A stretch of 64,000 bases of DNA from an uncultured Acidimicrobiales bacterium (GTDB lineage Bacteria; Actinomycetota; Acidimicrobiia; Acidimicrobiales; SZUA-35): the NCBI GenBank assembly GCA_937922785.1, contig CALAJQ010000020.1, positions 1-64,000 of the forward strand, written 5' to 3'. This document shows, in pieces, positions 1 to 7,932 of the stretch (positions are counted from its first letter, which is position 1; every line of letters begins with the position of its first letter). The notes under the pieces were generated by a model. It was not told the DNA's origin, ran no database searches, and worked only from the letters and a program-made list of their open reading frames with translations. The position numbers were made by a program, and so were the translations under genes.

Positions 1-196
1 ATTCAATAGCCCAAACCTGGGCTTCGATGGTGGTTGATCGATTTACTGCGAGGCCGTCGACTCCATCACCCAGGGTCGCCGTTGTTGAATAGATCGCCAC
101 CTGTGCCGACGCCGGTGCAAGACCGACGAGGCTTGTGATCAAGCCAACTAGTGCCAGGCCTAGGCCGAGCTTCGTCGAGATCGTCTTTTTCCGCAT
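1..196 (-). CDS. N-terminal part of a secreted protein (truncated by window edge)
   Basis: The minus strand reads ATG at 194-196 and stays open to the window edge, giving about 65 residues. They begin MRKKTISTKLG, followed by a hydrophobic stretch (about residues 10-30) ending APASAQ, a typical Sec signal peptide with an AxA cleavage site. The mature part starts QVAIYSTTATLGDG and is too short to classify. The product is therefore exported, function unknown. It lies downstream of the FAS1 gene on the same strand, separated by a terminator-like hairpin, so it probably has its own promoter. Confidence 0.7.
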   Translation of the reverse strand, partial: MRKKTISTKLGLGLALVGLITSLVGLAPASAQVAIYSTTATLGDGVDGLAVNRSTTIEAQVWAIE

Positions 197-331
197 GTCG
201 CCTATCCGCCTAAGTGAACGCCCCGCCACAGAACGTCGCTGATTGCAAGGTTACAGGGAAGCGGGCGGACCGTATCTATAGGTCATCGCCCCATCTGCCT
301 TCGCGAGACAACAACAGCCAGACAACAACAA

Positions 332-368
332 AGGCCCCACCAAACCAGTGCAGGGTTCAGCGGGGCCT
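332..368 (-). terminator. Rho-independent-like terminator after the FAS1 gene
   Basis: AGGCCCC (332-338) pairs perfectly with GGGGCCT (362-368) across a 23-nt loop. Read on the minus strand, the stem is followed by a T-rich tract (TTTGTTGTTGTC). It sits about 50 nt beyond the stop of the FAS1 gene and before the next minus-strand gene, the expected place for transcript termination. Confidence 0.55.
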
Positions 369-419
369 CGGTTGGCTGACTGATCGGTAGAGATCAATCA
401 AACCTGACTCTGTTAGGAA

Positions 420-1562
420 TCAGATATCTAGCGGAATCAGCACCCGGTTGATGGTGTGAACTGTCCCGTTTCCGGCTGGAACGTCGGAGCGGAACTTGTT
501 GATCCGAGGGTTGCGCAGATCAGGATCCGCGTCTTCCAGGCGGTCACCGTGAACTCCGAAGCTCGCACCTAGCAGAGTGTCGACGCTGCCTGAGCGTTGG
601 ATCTGATGCAGTGATTGGGATCCAGCGGACACGTGATAGAGCAGCACGCTCTTCAGCACTGGGATGGGGTCGCCGTCACCAAGCTCAGTCAGAGCGGCAA
701 CGATGAAATCAAAGGAGCCAGCCTCGTCATAACCCTTGTATCCAAGATCACGCGCTAGTCGAATGAACGCAACGTCCTTTGGAGCAAAGACTGTTAGGTC
801 AGCCGCAGGATCAGACACTGCTCCGACCAAGTCAGCGGCAGACAGGGCTGCGAGCAACATGTCATAGTCTTGGAAGTTGGAGTCGAATCCGTCAGTGGAT
901 GATTGGCGAACAACAAAGCCGGCAATTGTGTCGGCTGAGACGTCAACTGGTAACAACACTCGATTGATGCTGTGAATGATGCCGTTTGAAGTTCTGATGT
1001 TGGCTTGTCGGGTCCGGATACGGGCGTTTGGCGAGTCAGGGTCAGCGTCGACAAGCTCGCTGCCACGAACTGCCACAGGCGCACCTAGCAATGTGTCGAA
1101 CGAGCCTGCTCTGCGAACGTCGTTCAGCGACTGTGATCCCGGTGAAACGTGGTATGTCAGAACGCTGGTCAGAACCGGAATTGGGTCTCCGCCGCCTAAA
1201 CGAGTTAGCTCCGAAACCAGGAAGTCCCATATGGCAGCTTCGCTGTTGTCGAAACCTCGATAACCAAGGTCCCAGGCGAGCCGCTTGAACGCTCGATCAT
1301 TTGGTGCGAATACGGTGAGGTCGGCTTGTGGATCTGCAACTGCTCCAACAAGATCAGCGGCGGTCAGGGCTTGTAGCAAGATGTCGAAGTCATTGGCGTT
1401 GGAGTCGAAACCATCGGCGCCCGAAACTGCCACGACGGTTTCGGCGATCGTCCCGCCTGAGCTGTTGGCACTAACTGGTGCGACAGTCGCCCCAGCTGTC
1501 ATTGCTGCCACCAAACCGGCCGCCGCCAGCTTAGGTAAACGCTTTCCGAATAATTCCCGCAT
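420..1562 (-). CDS. Secreted protein with two fasciclin (FAS1) domains
   Basis: The 380-residue product has a signal peptide (residues 1-33, ending PVSANS) and two FAS1 domains at about 45-205 and 215-380. Both carry the family marks: a DLTVFAPNDRAF-like H1 motif (DLTVFAPKDVAF in repeat 2), a YHVSPGSQSL segment and a C-terminal NGxxHxINRVLLP motif. The two repeats are very similar, which points to internal duplication. FAS1 proteins are extracellular adhesion or matrix modules. The ATG is preceded by GGAG on the minus strand (near 1570). No sortase motif or membrane anchor is visible, so it is probably released or held non-covalently in the envelope. Confidence 0.9.
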   Translation of the reverse strand: MRELFGKRLPKLAAAGLVAAMTAGATVAPVSANSSGGTIAETVVAVSGADGFDSNANDFDILLQALTAADLVGAVADPQADLTVFAPNDRAFKRLAWDLGYRGFDNSEAAIWDFLVSELTRLGGGDPIPVLTSVLTYHVSPGSQSLNDVRRAGSFDTLLGAPVAVRGSELVDADPDSPNARIRTRQANIRTSNGIIHSINRVLLPVDVSADTIAGFVVRQSSTDGFDSNFQDYDMLLAALSAADLVGAVSDPAADLTVFAPKDVAFIRLARDLGYKGYDEAGSFDFIVAALTELGDGDPIPVLKSVLLYHVSAGSQSLHQIQRSGSVDTLLGASFGVHGDRLEDADPDLRNPRINKFRSDVPAGNGTVHTINRVLIPLDI

Positions 1563-1632
1563 CTCAATTCTCCTATTGTGAGGTTGTGGCCGGGCTACGC
1601 CTGGACCTAACCGAACGGATGCAAGAAATTCG

Positions 1633-2010
1633 TTACAAGGTCTGACTTCGGGCCAGCAGAGTCTCTACTCGGGTGGCCAATTCACGCGGGCTGAACGGCT
1701 TCACGATGTAGTCGTCGCTACCTGAAGCGAAGCCCTTTTTGACGTCATTCTCTTGTGCTTTGGCGGTCAAGAGGATGATTGGCACTTGTGCCAAATCGGG
1801 GTGGGATCGGAGCTGACTGCAGACTTGAGGCCCGGTCATGTTTGGCATCATCCAGTCCAAAATAACTAGATCTGGGATTGAATTTCGTGCCGTTTCCAAC
1901 CCCGTAGCGCCGTCGTGTTCTACGAGGACTTCGTACCCCATCGCTGCCAGCTTGAAGGCGATTAACTCACAGATGTCGTTGTCGTCATCAACTACTAAGA
2001 CCTTGGTCAT
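1633..2010 (-). CDS. Single-domain response regulator (CheY-like receiver)
   Basis: 125 residues, entirely a receiver domain. The acidic pocket is VVDDD (residues 6-10), the phospho-acceptor is Asp52 in LVILDWMMP, a Thr follows in LLTAK, and the conserved Lys is in YIVKPFSP. There is no output domain, so it acts through protein contacts or a phosphorelay. Its ATG overlaps the stop codon of the upstream histidine kinase (ATGA), implying translational coupling and a dedicated kinase-regulator pair. Confidence 0.92.
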   Translation of the reverse strand: MTKVLVVDDDNDICELIAFKLAAMGYEVLVEHDGATGLETARNSIPDLVILDWMMPNMTGPQVCSQLRSHPDLAQVPIILLTAKAQENDVKKGFASGSDDYIVKPFSPRELATRVETLLARSQTL

Positions 2011-4682
2011 ACCAATTCCCCTTGTCTGGCCGATTGCCCTTGTGGCCCTCGAGCCTTCTCTGTTCGTACTGAACCTGTTGGCACCGAAATTGTCGGTATG
2101 GAAACCGTGAACTTCGTGCCCATTCCTTCGGTGGATTCCACCTGAATATCGCCACCATGGAATTCAACAATGTTGGCAACAATTGATAGTCCGAGACCCG
2201 TACCTTGGATCTGCATTGCGCTGGCGGTTCGAGATCGGAAGAATCTTGTGAACAGCTTGTCCTGTTCGTCCGCCGGAATACCGATGCCGTCGTCGGCAAC
2301 TGTCACGACCAGCATGTCGTCGGCTGAGGCCCGCACTTCGATCGAGCCACCGTCATTGCTGAACTTAACCGCGTTGCTCAGCAGGTTTAAGAACAGTCGC
2401 TCGAGCTGCTGCTCGTCGCCATCGATGACGGCGTTGGTAGCGGCTTCAACCGAAAGGGCTATTCCTCGGCTTTGGGCTAGCGGGGCTATTGCGTCGGCTG
2501 CGGCTGCGACTATCTGGTCGGCGCTACATTCTCGTCGGCCAACTTGGAAGATCCCTGACTCGATCCGCGAGAGCTGTAGGAGATTTTCAACCAGCGCCAA
2601 GAGGCGGTGAGCGTTCCTCTCGATCATTTCGATCATGGTGAGTGAGTCTTCAGGCGATGGTTTCGTCGCTAGCTCATCTGCAAGGAGTTCGGCGAAACCA
2701 ATGATGGAGGTCAACGGAGTGCGCAGCTCGTGAGACATCGTTGAGACGAAGTCATTCTTGGCCTCGTCAAGCTCGGTGAGCTTGGCAACCATTTCGCGTT
2801 CTTGATCTAACCGTTGTTGTTGGCTTGCTTCTTCGCTAAGGCGTTCTGTGATGTCGCTAGAGATTCCAATGAACCCGCAGACAAGACCCTTTGAGCAGTA
2901 ACGCGGTGTGACCGTCAGTTCAACTGGAATGCGGCGGCCGTCTTTGGTGATATGAGTGAACTGACGCCGCTCGGCAACCCCAGCACGAGCCGCAACCGTG
3001 AACACATCAAATCCGGGCTCGATGCCTAACTCGCCGGCTCGTTCCTGGACCTCGTCTAGGTCATGAAAGGCGAGAGGTGTGTTGACTCCAACCATTTCAT
3101 CAGCGCAGTAGCCCAGCATTTGCTCGGCTCCAGCATTAAAGAGAGTGATGGTGCCCGCAAGATCGGTTCCGACAATTGAGACGCCGGTGGCTGCTCTCAA
3201 CACACCTTGAAGCATCTCTGAAGTTTCCTGGAGTGTTTTTTCAGCCTCGACTCTGCCAGTGATGTCGCGGGTGAAACAGGTGATGAACTGCTCACCTCTT
3301 GCTGACCAACTCGAAACCGATATGTCGGCAGGAAATTCGGCGCCGTCAAGCCGTTTGGCGGTGCCGGTGAACTGAAGATCAGCAGTGCCGTCGCGTCGGT
3401 TGCTAACGGCGTCTGCAAGGAGCTGACCAAAGCTCTCGCTGTGCCTAGCTGGAACAAAGATCGAGCTGTCTTGGCCCAACGCCTCTTCAGGCAGTGCCCC
3501 GTAGATCTCTGTAGCTCCTCGGTTCCAAGAAACTATTGCCCCGGACTCGTCGATGGTAACGATTGCCTCGTTTGTTGATTCAGTAAGGGCTTGCAGTTCG
3601 TAGGAAATCTCTGCGGCCATCGTCAGGGCGCGTGATCGGGCTGAACGCATTGACAATGCCAACGCAAGAACAAGTAGCGTGGTGAGTAGCCCACCTAGGA
3701 AGGTGGCAACCGGAACGCTGCGCTCTACCGCAGACAGAACGGGCGAGTCATCGTCAACCAATATTCGCCAGCGACGACCCGACACCTCAATTTCCCCAAT
3801 CCGATTGTCGGCTTCTGGGCTAGTTGAGGCCATGGCTGTCGCCGAATGGTTGCCGAACAACATCTCGCCCGTTTCGATGTCCAGAATCGACACCGAACTA
3901 GGGCCACTCTCTCCCAAGATGCCCTCGACTAGATCGCCCATTCGAAACGCTGCGTACACGACTCCGTCGAATGCCCGTCGCCGTTGGTCCACCGTGTCTA
4001 CTGCGGCACCTGAGACGTATATGGGCAACATCACGAGGATGGCTCGTTGCTCGCCGGTTTCCTGCACCAAAGTGATTGGCCCAGTGGCCGCAGGCTTGTC
4101 AGTGTCGCGTGCTTCGAATGCCGCCGAGCGGCGGTTTTCTTCGCTTAGGAAGTCGAGGCCGAACGCCTTCTCATTCCCGATTTGAGGATCGATGTAGTCA
4201 ATCGCTAGAACTTCGCCGGCGCTAGATGGCGGGTAGACCGAGAAGTCTGGGTAGTTCAGGCCCGCCCGGTTGAGCATGCTGTTGACTTCGGTCTCATATT
4301 CGGTCAGTTCGCCAGTTGGTCTCACATGTGCTGCGCCGATTACCTGAACGCCAGGGCGGCGGCTGTCCACATTGAGCCGCTCGACTATTCGGCTGAACTC
4401 AAAGCGATCGAGCGGGATTGCTCGATCGAAGTCGTTTCGGACTCCATACAGAACTTCGTTATAGGCCGAGAGCCTCTCGCCAATTTCCGCGGTTGTGGCG
4501 TCGGTTCGGGCTGAGATCGCGTCGGCCTTGCGCTCGGAGTTTGCCTGGGCCGTAATGAACGTCGCCAACAGGACAAAAGCTAGCAAGCCAGAAAAAACCA
4601 GCCCGACTGTTGCCCGACTGGTTTGGGGATTGTCAGAAAGGGACATGCGCAGCGGCGTCGATTGTCGGCTGTAGCTCATCAT
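2007..4682 (-). CDS. Membrane histidine kinase with CHASE sensor and two PAS domains
   Basis: 891 residues: TM1 (about 27-48), an extracellular CHASE-type sensor (about 60-310), TM2 (about 325-345), two PAS domains (about 360-480 and 485-620), a HisKA dimerisation domain with phospho-acceptor His651 in STMSHELRTPL, and a HATPase domain with N box (NLLSNAVKFSN), G1 (DDGIGIPADE), F box (FTRFFRS) and G2 (GTGLGLSIV). The architecture indicates sensing of a small extracellular ligand, with the PAS domains adding redox or ligand input. The gene starts MMSYSRQ and its stop overlaps the next gene, a receiver-only regulator. It is divergent from the alcohol dehydrogenase gene. Confidence 0.92.
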   Translation of the reverse strand: MMSYSRQSTPLRMSLSDNPQTSRATVGLVFSGLLAFVLLATFITAQANSERKADAISARTDATTAEIGERLSAYNEVLYGVRNDFDRAIPLDRFEFSRIVERLNVDSRRPGVQVIGAAHVRPTGELTEYETEVNSMLNRAGLNYPDFSVYPPSSAGEVLAIDYIDPQIGNEKAFGLDFLSEENRRSAAFEARDTDKPAATGPITLVQETGEQRAILVMLPIYVSGAAVDTVDQRRRAFDGVVYAAFRMGDLVEGILGESGPSSVSILDIETGEMLFGNHSATAMASTSPEADNRIGEIEVSGRRWRILVDDDSPVLSAVERSVPVATFLGGLLTTLLVLALALSMRSARSRALTMAAEISYELQALTESTNEAIVTIDESGAIVSWNRGATEIYGALPEEALGQDSSIFVPARHSESFGQLLADAVSNRRDGTADLQFTGTAKRLDGAEFPADISVSSWSARGEQFITCFTRDITGRVEAEKTLQETSEMLQGVLRAATGVSIVGTDLAGTITLFNAGAEQMLGYCADEMVGVNTPLAFHDLDEVQERAGELGIEPGFDVFTVAARAGVAERRQFTHITKDGRRIPVELTVTPRYCSKGLVCGFIGISSDITERLSEEASQQQRLDQEREMVAKLTELDEAKNDFVSTMSHELRTPLTSIIGFAELLADELATKPSPEDSLTMIEMIERNAHRLLALVENLLQLSRIESGIFQVGRRECSADQIVAAAADAIAPLAQSRGIALSVEAATNAVIDGDEQQLERLFLNLLSNAVKFSNDGGSIEVRASADDMLVVTVADDGIGIPADEQDKLFTRFFRSRTASAMQIQGTGLGLSIVANIVEFHGGDIQVESTEGMGTKFTVSIPTISVPTGSVRTEKARGPQGQSARQGELV

Positions 4683-4772
4683 GAGTAAGTCTCGAAACGG
4701 CGCGGGCGTAGTCCTTGGGGTGCGCTGTCACTTCTACTATCGGCTAAATAAGTGGAATATTTAGGAATGATT

Positions 4773-4803
4773 CTAGATGCAAGCTGATTCAGCATGAATC
4801 TAG
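4773..4803. promoter_or_regulatory. 31-bp imperfect palindrome, candidate operator
   Basis: CTAGATGCAAGCTGA ... AGCATGAATCTAG is self-complementary at 26 of 31 positions. It lies between the divergent histidine kinase and alcohol dehydrogenase genes, 139 bp upstream of the dehydrogenase ATG. Its right half (CTGATTCAGCATGAATCTAG) resembles a stretch upstream of the CHRD gene near 14800. No binding protein can be named. Confidence 0.35.
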
Positions 4804-4941
4804 AGGTAGTTCGCAAATAGCCCACAAGTAGCCCAGAAATGACCGCCAGCTTTACCGATTTCGTCTGCTGGAACAGCCAGGGCTAGGGTCATCCCAGGGG
4901 GCCACGCAACTCGTGGGGCCAAATCGACTTAGGGGGTTCTG

Positions 4942-6066
4942 ATGAAAACTAGAGCGGCAATACTTAGAGATGTAAAGCAACCATGGAGCGTCGAGGAGAT
5001 CGAGCTTGACCCGCCAAAGCGTGGTGAAGTGCTAGTGAAGCTGGCTGCATCTGGAATGTGTCACTCCGATGAGCATGCCTACGACGGCCACATTGCTGGT
5101 CTAGTGCCTGGTCCGCCAATGATCGGCGGCCACGAAGGCTCAGGCGTAGTGCAAGAAGTTGGTGAAGGCGTCGATTGGTTGGAGGCAGGCGATCACGTGA
5201 TCTTCGGTTTCATCCCAGCGTGTGGTCGATGTCCCTCTTGTGCATCAGGTCACTCGAACTTGTGTGATGCGGCCGCAAACTTCACAGCAGGCACCCAAAT
5301 TCTTGACGGCACATCACGCCATCACACCTCCGACGGTCAGGACCTTGGCCTCATGTGCTTGCTGGGCACTTTCTCAGAGCACACCGTCGTCAACGAAGCC
5401 AGCTGCATCAAGATCGATAAGGACTGGCCACTCGACAAAGCCTGCCTGATGGGTTGTGGAGTTGTTACGGGCTGGGGTTCAGCGGTGTACACAGCAGAAG
5501 TCGGACCCGGTGACTACGTCGCAGTCGTTGGCTGTGGCGGTATCGGTTCGAACGCTATTCAGGGCGCAAAGATGGCAGGCGCACGAGTCGTGGCCGCAAT
5601 CGACCCTGTTGAATTCAAGCGTGAAAAGGCGATGGAATTCGGAGCAACTCACACTTTCGCTTCAATCGAAGAAGCCCAAGCCGCACTTGGCGACGTCACC
5701 TGGGACCGAGGCTATGACAAGGTCATCATGACCATGGGCACTGGCGACGGAGCGACGTTGGGAGAGGCATTTAACCTCGGCGGTAAGAGAGCCAAGATTG
5801 TTGTCACCAACTTGCACTCCACCACTGAGGGAACAATCGATATCCCGGCGATCATGCTGACAATGTTCGAAAAGCAGTTGGTGGGATCACTGTTTGGTTC
5901 GGCCAACATCCGTAAAGACATTCCTGCCTTGTTCGAGATGTACTTAGCGGGCCAGCTCAATCTGGACGACCTGGTAACGAAGACCTACACCCTTGATGAG
6001 ATCAACGAAGGCTACGAGGCGATGCGCAACGGTGAGAACATCCGTGGCGTCATCGTGTTCGACTAG
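4942..6066 (+). CDS. NDMA-dependent (mycofactocin-type) zinc alcohol dehydrogenase
   Basis: A 374-residue medium-chain dehydrogenase. Catalytic zinc ligands are visible: Cys40 (SGMCHSDEH), His64-Glu65 (GGHEG) and Cys in LMGCGVVTGWG. The structural zinc site is complete (Cys94, 97, 100, 108 in ACGRCPSC...NLC). The Rossmann motif is VVGCGGIGSNAIQGA. The sequence fits the actinobacterial NDMA-dependent family, nicotinoproteins that keep NAD bound and pass electrons to the redox peptide cofactor mycofactocin; that part is family knowledge. The ATG is preceded by AGGGGG. No mycofactocin biosynthesis genes are in this window. The next gene starts directly after its stop codon. Confidence 0.88.
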   Translation: MKTRAAILRDVKQPWSVEEIELDPPKRGEVLVKLAASGMCHSDEHAYDGHIAGLVPGPPMIGGHEGSGVVQEVGEGVDWLEAGDHVIFGFIPACGRCPSCASGHSNLCDAAANFTAGTQILDGTSRHHTSDGQDLGLMCLLGTFSEHTVVNEASCIKIDKDWPLDKACLMGCGVVTGWGSAVYTAEVGPGDYVAVVGCGGIGSNAIQGAKMAGARVVAAIDPVEFKREKAMEFGATHTFASIEEAQAALGDVTWDRGYDKVIMTMGTGDGATLGEAFNLGGKRAKIVVTNLHSTTEGTIDIPAIMLTMFEKQLVGSLFGSANIRKDIPALFEMYLAGQLNLDDLVTKTYTLDEINEGYEAMRNGENIRGVIVFD

Positions 6067-6993
6067 GTGAACTTAGGTGAACTTGTCGGCCGGCTCACCA
6101 CCGAGGTGGTGGGCCGGCGGCGCGAGATAGATCTAGTGGTGGCTGCATTGGCGGCCGATAGACACATAGTCCTCGAAGGTCCTCCTGGAACGGGCAAGTC
6201 CACTCTGTTGCGCTCGGTGGCGTCCGAACTTGGTATCGGATTCGAGTTTGTAGAAGGCAATGCCGAGCTGACCCCGGCTCGACTCATCGGCCACTTCGAC
6301 CCCGCTCGCGTTCTGGCTGAGGGTTATGACCCCAAGGTGTTCGTGGACGGTCCAGTTGTGACAGCGTTGAGAGACGGCTCGCTGCTGTACATAGAAGAGC
6401 TCAACCGAGTGCCTGAAGAGACATTAAACGTGCTGGTCACCGTCATGAGCGAACGCGAGATCAACGTTCCCCGTCTCGGGCGAGTCAGTGCCGCTCCAGG
6501 ATTTCGCCTTGTTGCGGCAATGAATCCGTTCGATGCAGTAGGGACTGCAAGAATATCGGGCGCCATATCTGACCGAGTTTGCCGCTTGGCCGTTGGCTAC
6601 CAGGATGAGACTGACGAGCTTCTAATTACTCAGCGTCACGGATCGGCGGTTTCGGACGACTTCATGTCTAAGGCTGTCGCACTGGTTCGCCGCACTCGAA
6701 GCCATCCCGATCTGCGTAGTGGATCTTCAGTACGGGGGTCCATAGATCTAAGTGCAGTGGCAGCATCTCTCGCTGAGGTTCGGAATTCTGTTCCGGAGGA
6801 TCCGTCTGTCTCTCTTGACGCTGCACTTGTCGGCCTTTCGGGCCGAGTGCGTGTTCGGGAGGGGTCTGGCCGATCCCCAGAAGAGATTGTCACCGAACTC
6901 TGGGAAGAGATATTCAATCCCGCGCCTGACGAGCTTTCGGCCGATGATTCGGGAAAAGGGAACGCCCCGACGGGGGCGACCCAGGCGGACTAG
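6067..6993 (+). CDS. MoxR-type AAA+ ATPase
   Basis: 308 residues starting with GTG immediately after the dehydrogenase stop. Walker A is GPPGTGKST (about 37-45), Walker B is LLYIEELNRVP, sensor 1 is AAMNPFD and the arginine region is GAISDRVCRL, as in the MoxR/NorQ and BchI branches. The C-terminus (about 285-308) is a Gly/Ala/Asp-rich linker. MoxR ATPases work with VWA-domain partners in metal-centre assembly or chaperone reactions, and a VWA gene follows directly. The linker continues as sensible protein in the -1 frame toward that gene (see findings), so a fused product is possible. Confidence 0.85.
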   Translation: MNLGELVGRLTTEVVGRRREIDLVVAALAADRHIVLEGPPGTGKSTLLRSVASELGIGFEFVEGNAELTPARLIGHFDPARVLAEGYDPKVFVDGPVVTALRDGSLLYIEELNRVPEETLNVLVTVMSEREINVPRLGRVSAAPGFRLVAAMNPFDAVGTARISGAISDRVCRLAVGYQDETDELLITQRHGSAVSDDFMSKAVALVRRTRSHPDLRSGSSVRGSIDLSAVAASLAEVRNSVPEDPSVSLDAALVGLSGRVRVREGSGRSPEEIVTELWEEIFNPAPDELSADDSGKGNAPTGATQAD

Positions 6994-7061
6994 GTCCACC
7001 TCCGGTCGCAACGGGGGAAGAGGCCGACGAGATAATTGAACAAGCCCGGCGGAGAACCACT

Positions 7062-7925
7062 ATGCGCAGGGCCTTGGCTTCGAACGATGGCTTCTCCGAA
7101 CTCTCGCCCGACGTTGGCGAACTTGACGAGGCTGCAATCTCTGAAGCGCTGGCCGAAGATCCCGATGAGCTGCTGTCCTTAATGGCTGACATGACCGCGG
7201 CGACAGACGCGAAACTAAGGGCTCAAGCACGCAGAATCGCTTCTCGATTGTTCCTTGACCTTGTTCGGGATCAGCGTCCAGATCGTCCCGGCATCGGGCG
7301 AATTGTGACTACCCGGTTTCGTGATGATGCTGGCGACATCGACGTCGAGGGTTCACTCGACGAGCTGATCATGGCGCGAGGCGGTGGCCGTGCGGTAGAA
7401 GTTGATGAGCTACGCGTCCGCTCTTGGGCCAAACCATCTACGGCCTGGTGCCTCTTAGTGGATCGAAGCGGATCGATGGAGGGTCGACCATTGGCAACAG
7501 CTGCGCTGGCGGCAGCAGCCGTAGCGATTCGGGCCGACAATGAGTTTGCGGTTTTGTCATTCGGCAAAGACGTGGTTGCTCCGAAAGCTATGTGGGAGAG
7601 GCGTGGGCCAGACGACGTGATCGATCGGGTACTTTCGTTACGCGGACACGGGACTACCGATGTTGCAGGTGCGCTTATGGCTGCAGCTGAGCAACTCCGG
7701 GCGTCGTCGGCGGCACGACGGGTAGTCGTGTTGTTGTCTGATTGCAGAGCGACTGAACCGGGCGATGTTATTGGAGCCGCACGTTCTATAGAAGAGCTTG
7801 TAATCATCGCCCCCGATGGCGACAGCATTGAGGCAATCGAGTTGGCTGAGGAGGTTGGGGCTAGATGGACCACTGTTACCGGCCCGACCTCAGTGCCTGC
7901 GGCCTTTGACCGCGTTCTGGGCTAG
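7062..7925 (+). CDS. VWA-domain protein, partner of the MoxR ATPase
   Basis: 287 residues from the ATG at 7062, which has GGAG seven bases upstream. An acidic helical N-terminus (1-120) precedes a VWA domain with a complete MIDAS: DRSGSM (DxSxS), the conserved Thr in GHGTTDVAGAL and an Asp in LLSDCRA. This is the usual partner of a MoxR ATPase, binding Mg2+ and substrate proteins. The frame stays open upstream to 6948 without any ATG, GTG or TTG, and reads as a plausible Pro/Glu-rich linker followed by helix (EEADEIIEQARRR), overlapping the end of the ATPase gene. Either an unusual start or a -1 frameshift fusion could explain this. Confidence 0.82.
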   Translation: MRRALASNDGFSELSPDVGELDEAAISEALAEDPDELLSLMADMTAATDAKLRAQARRIASRLFLDLVRDQRPDRPGIGRIVTTRFRDDAGDIDVEGSLDELIMARGGGRAVEVDELRVRSWAKPSTAWCLLVDRSGSMEGRPLATAALAAAAVAIRADNEFAVLSFGKDVVAPKAMWERRGPDDVIDRVLSLRGHGTTDVAGALMAAAEQLRASSAARRVVVLLSDCRATEPGDVIGAARSIEELVIIAPDGDSIEAIELAEEVGARWTTVTGPTSVPAAFDRVLG

Positions 7926-7932
7926 TTAGTGT

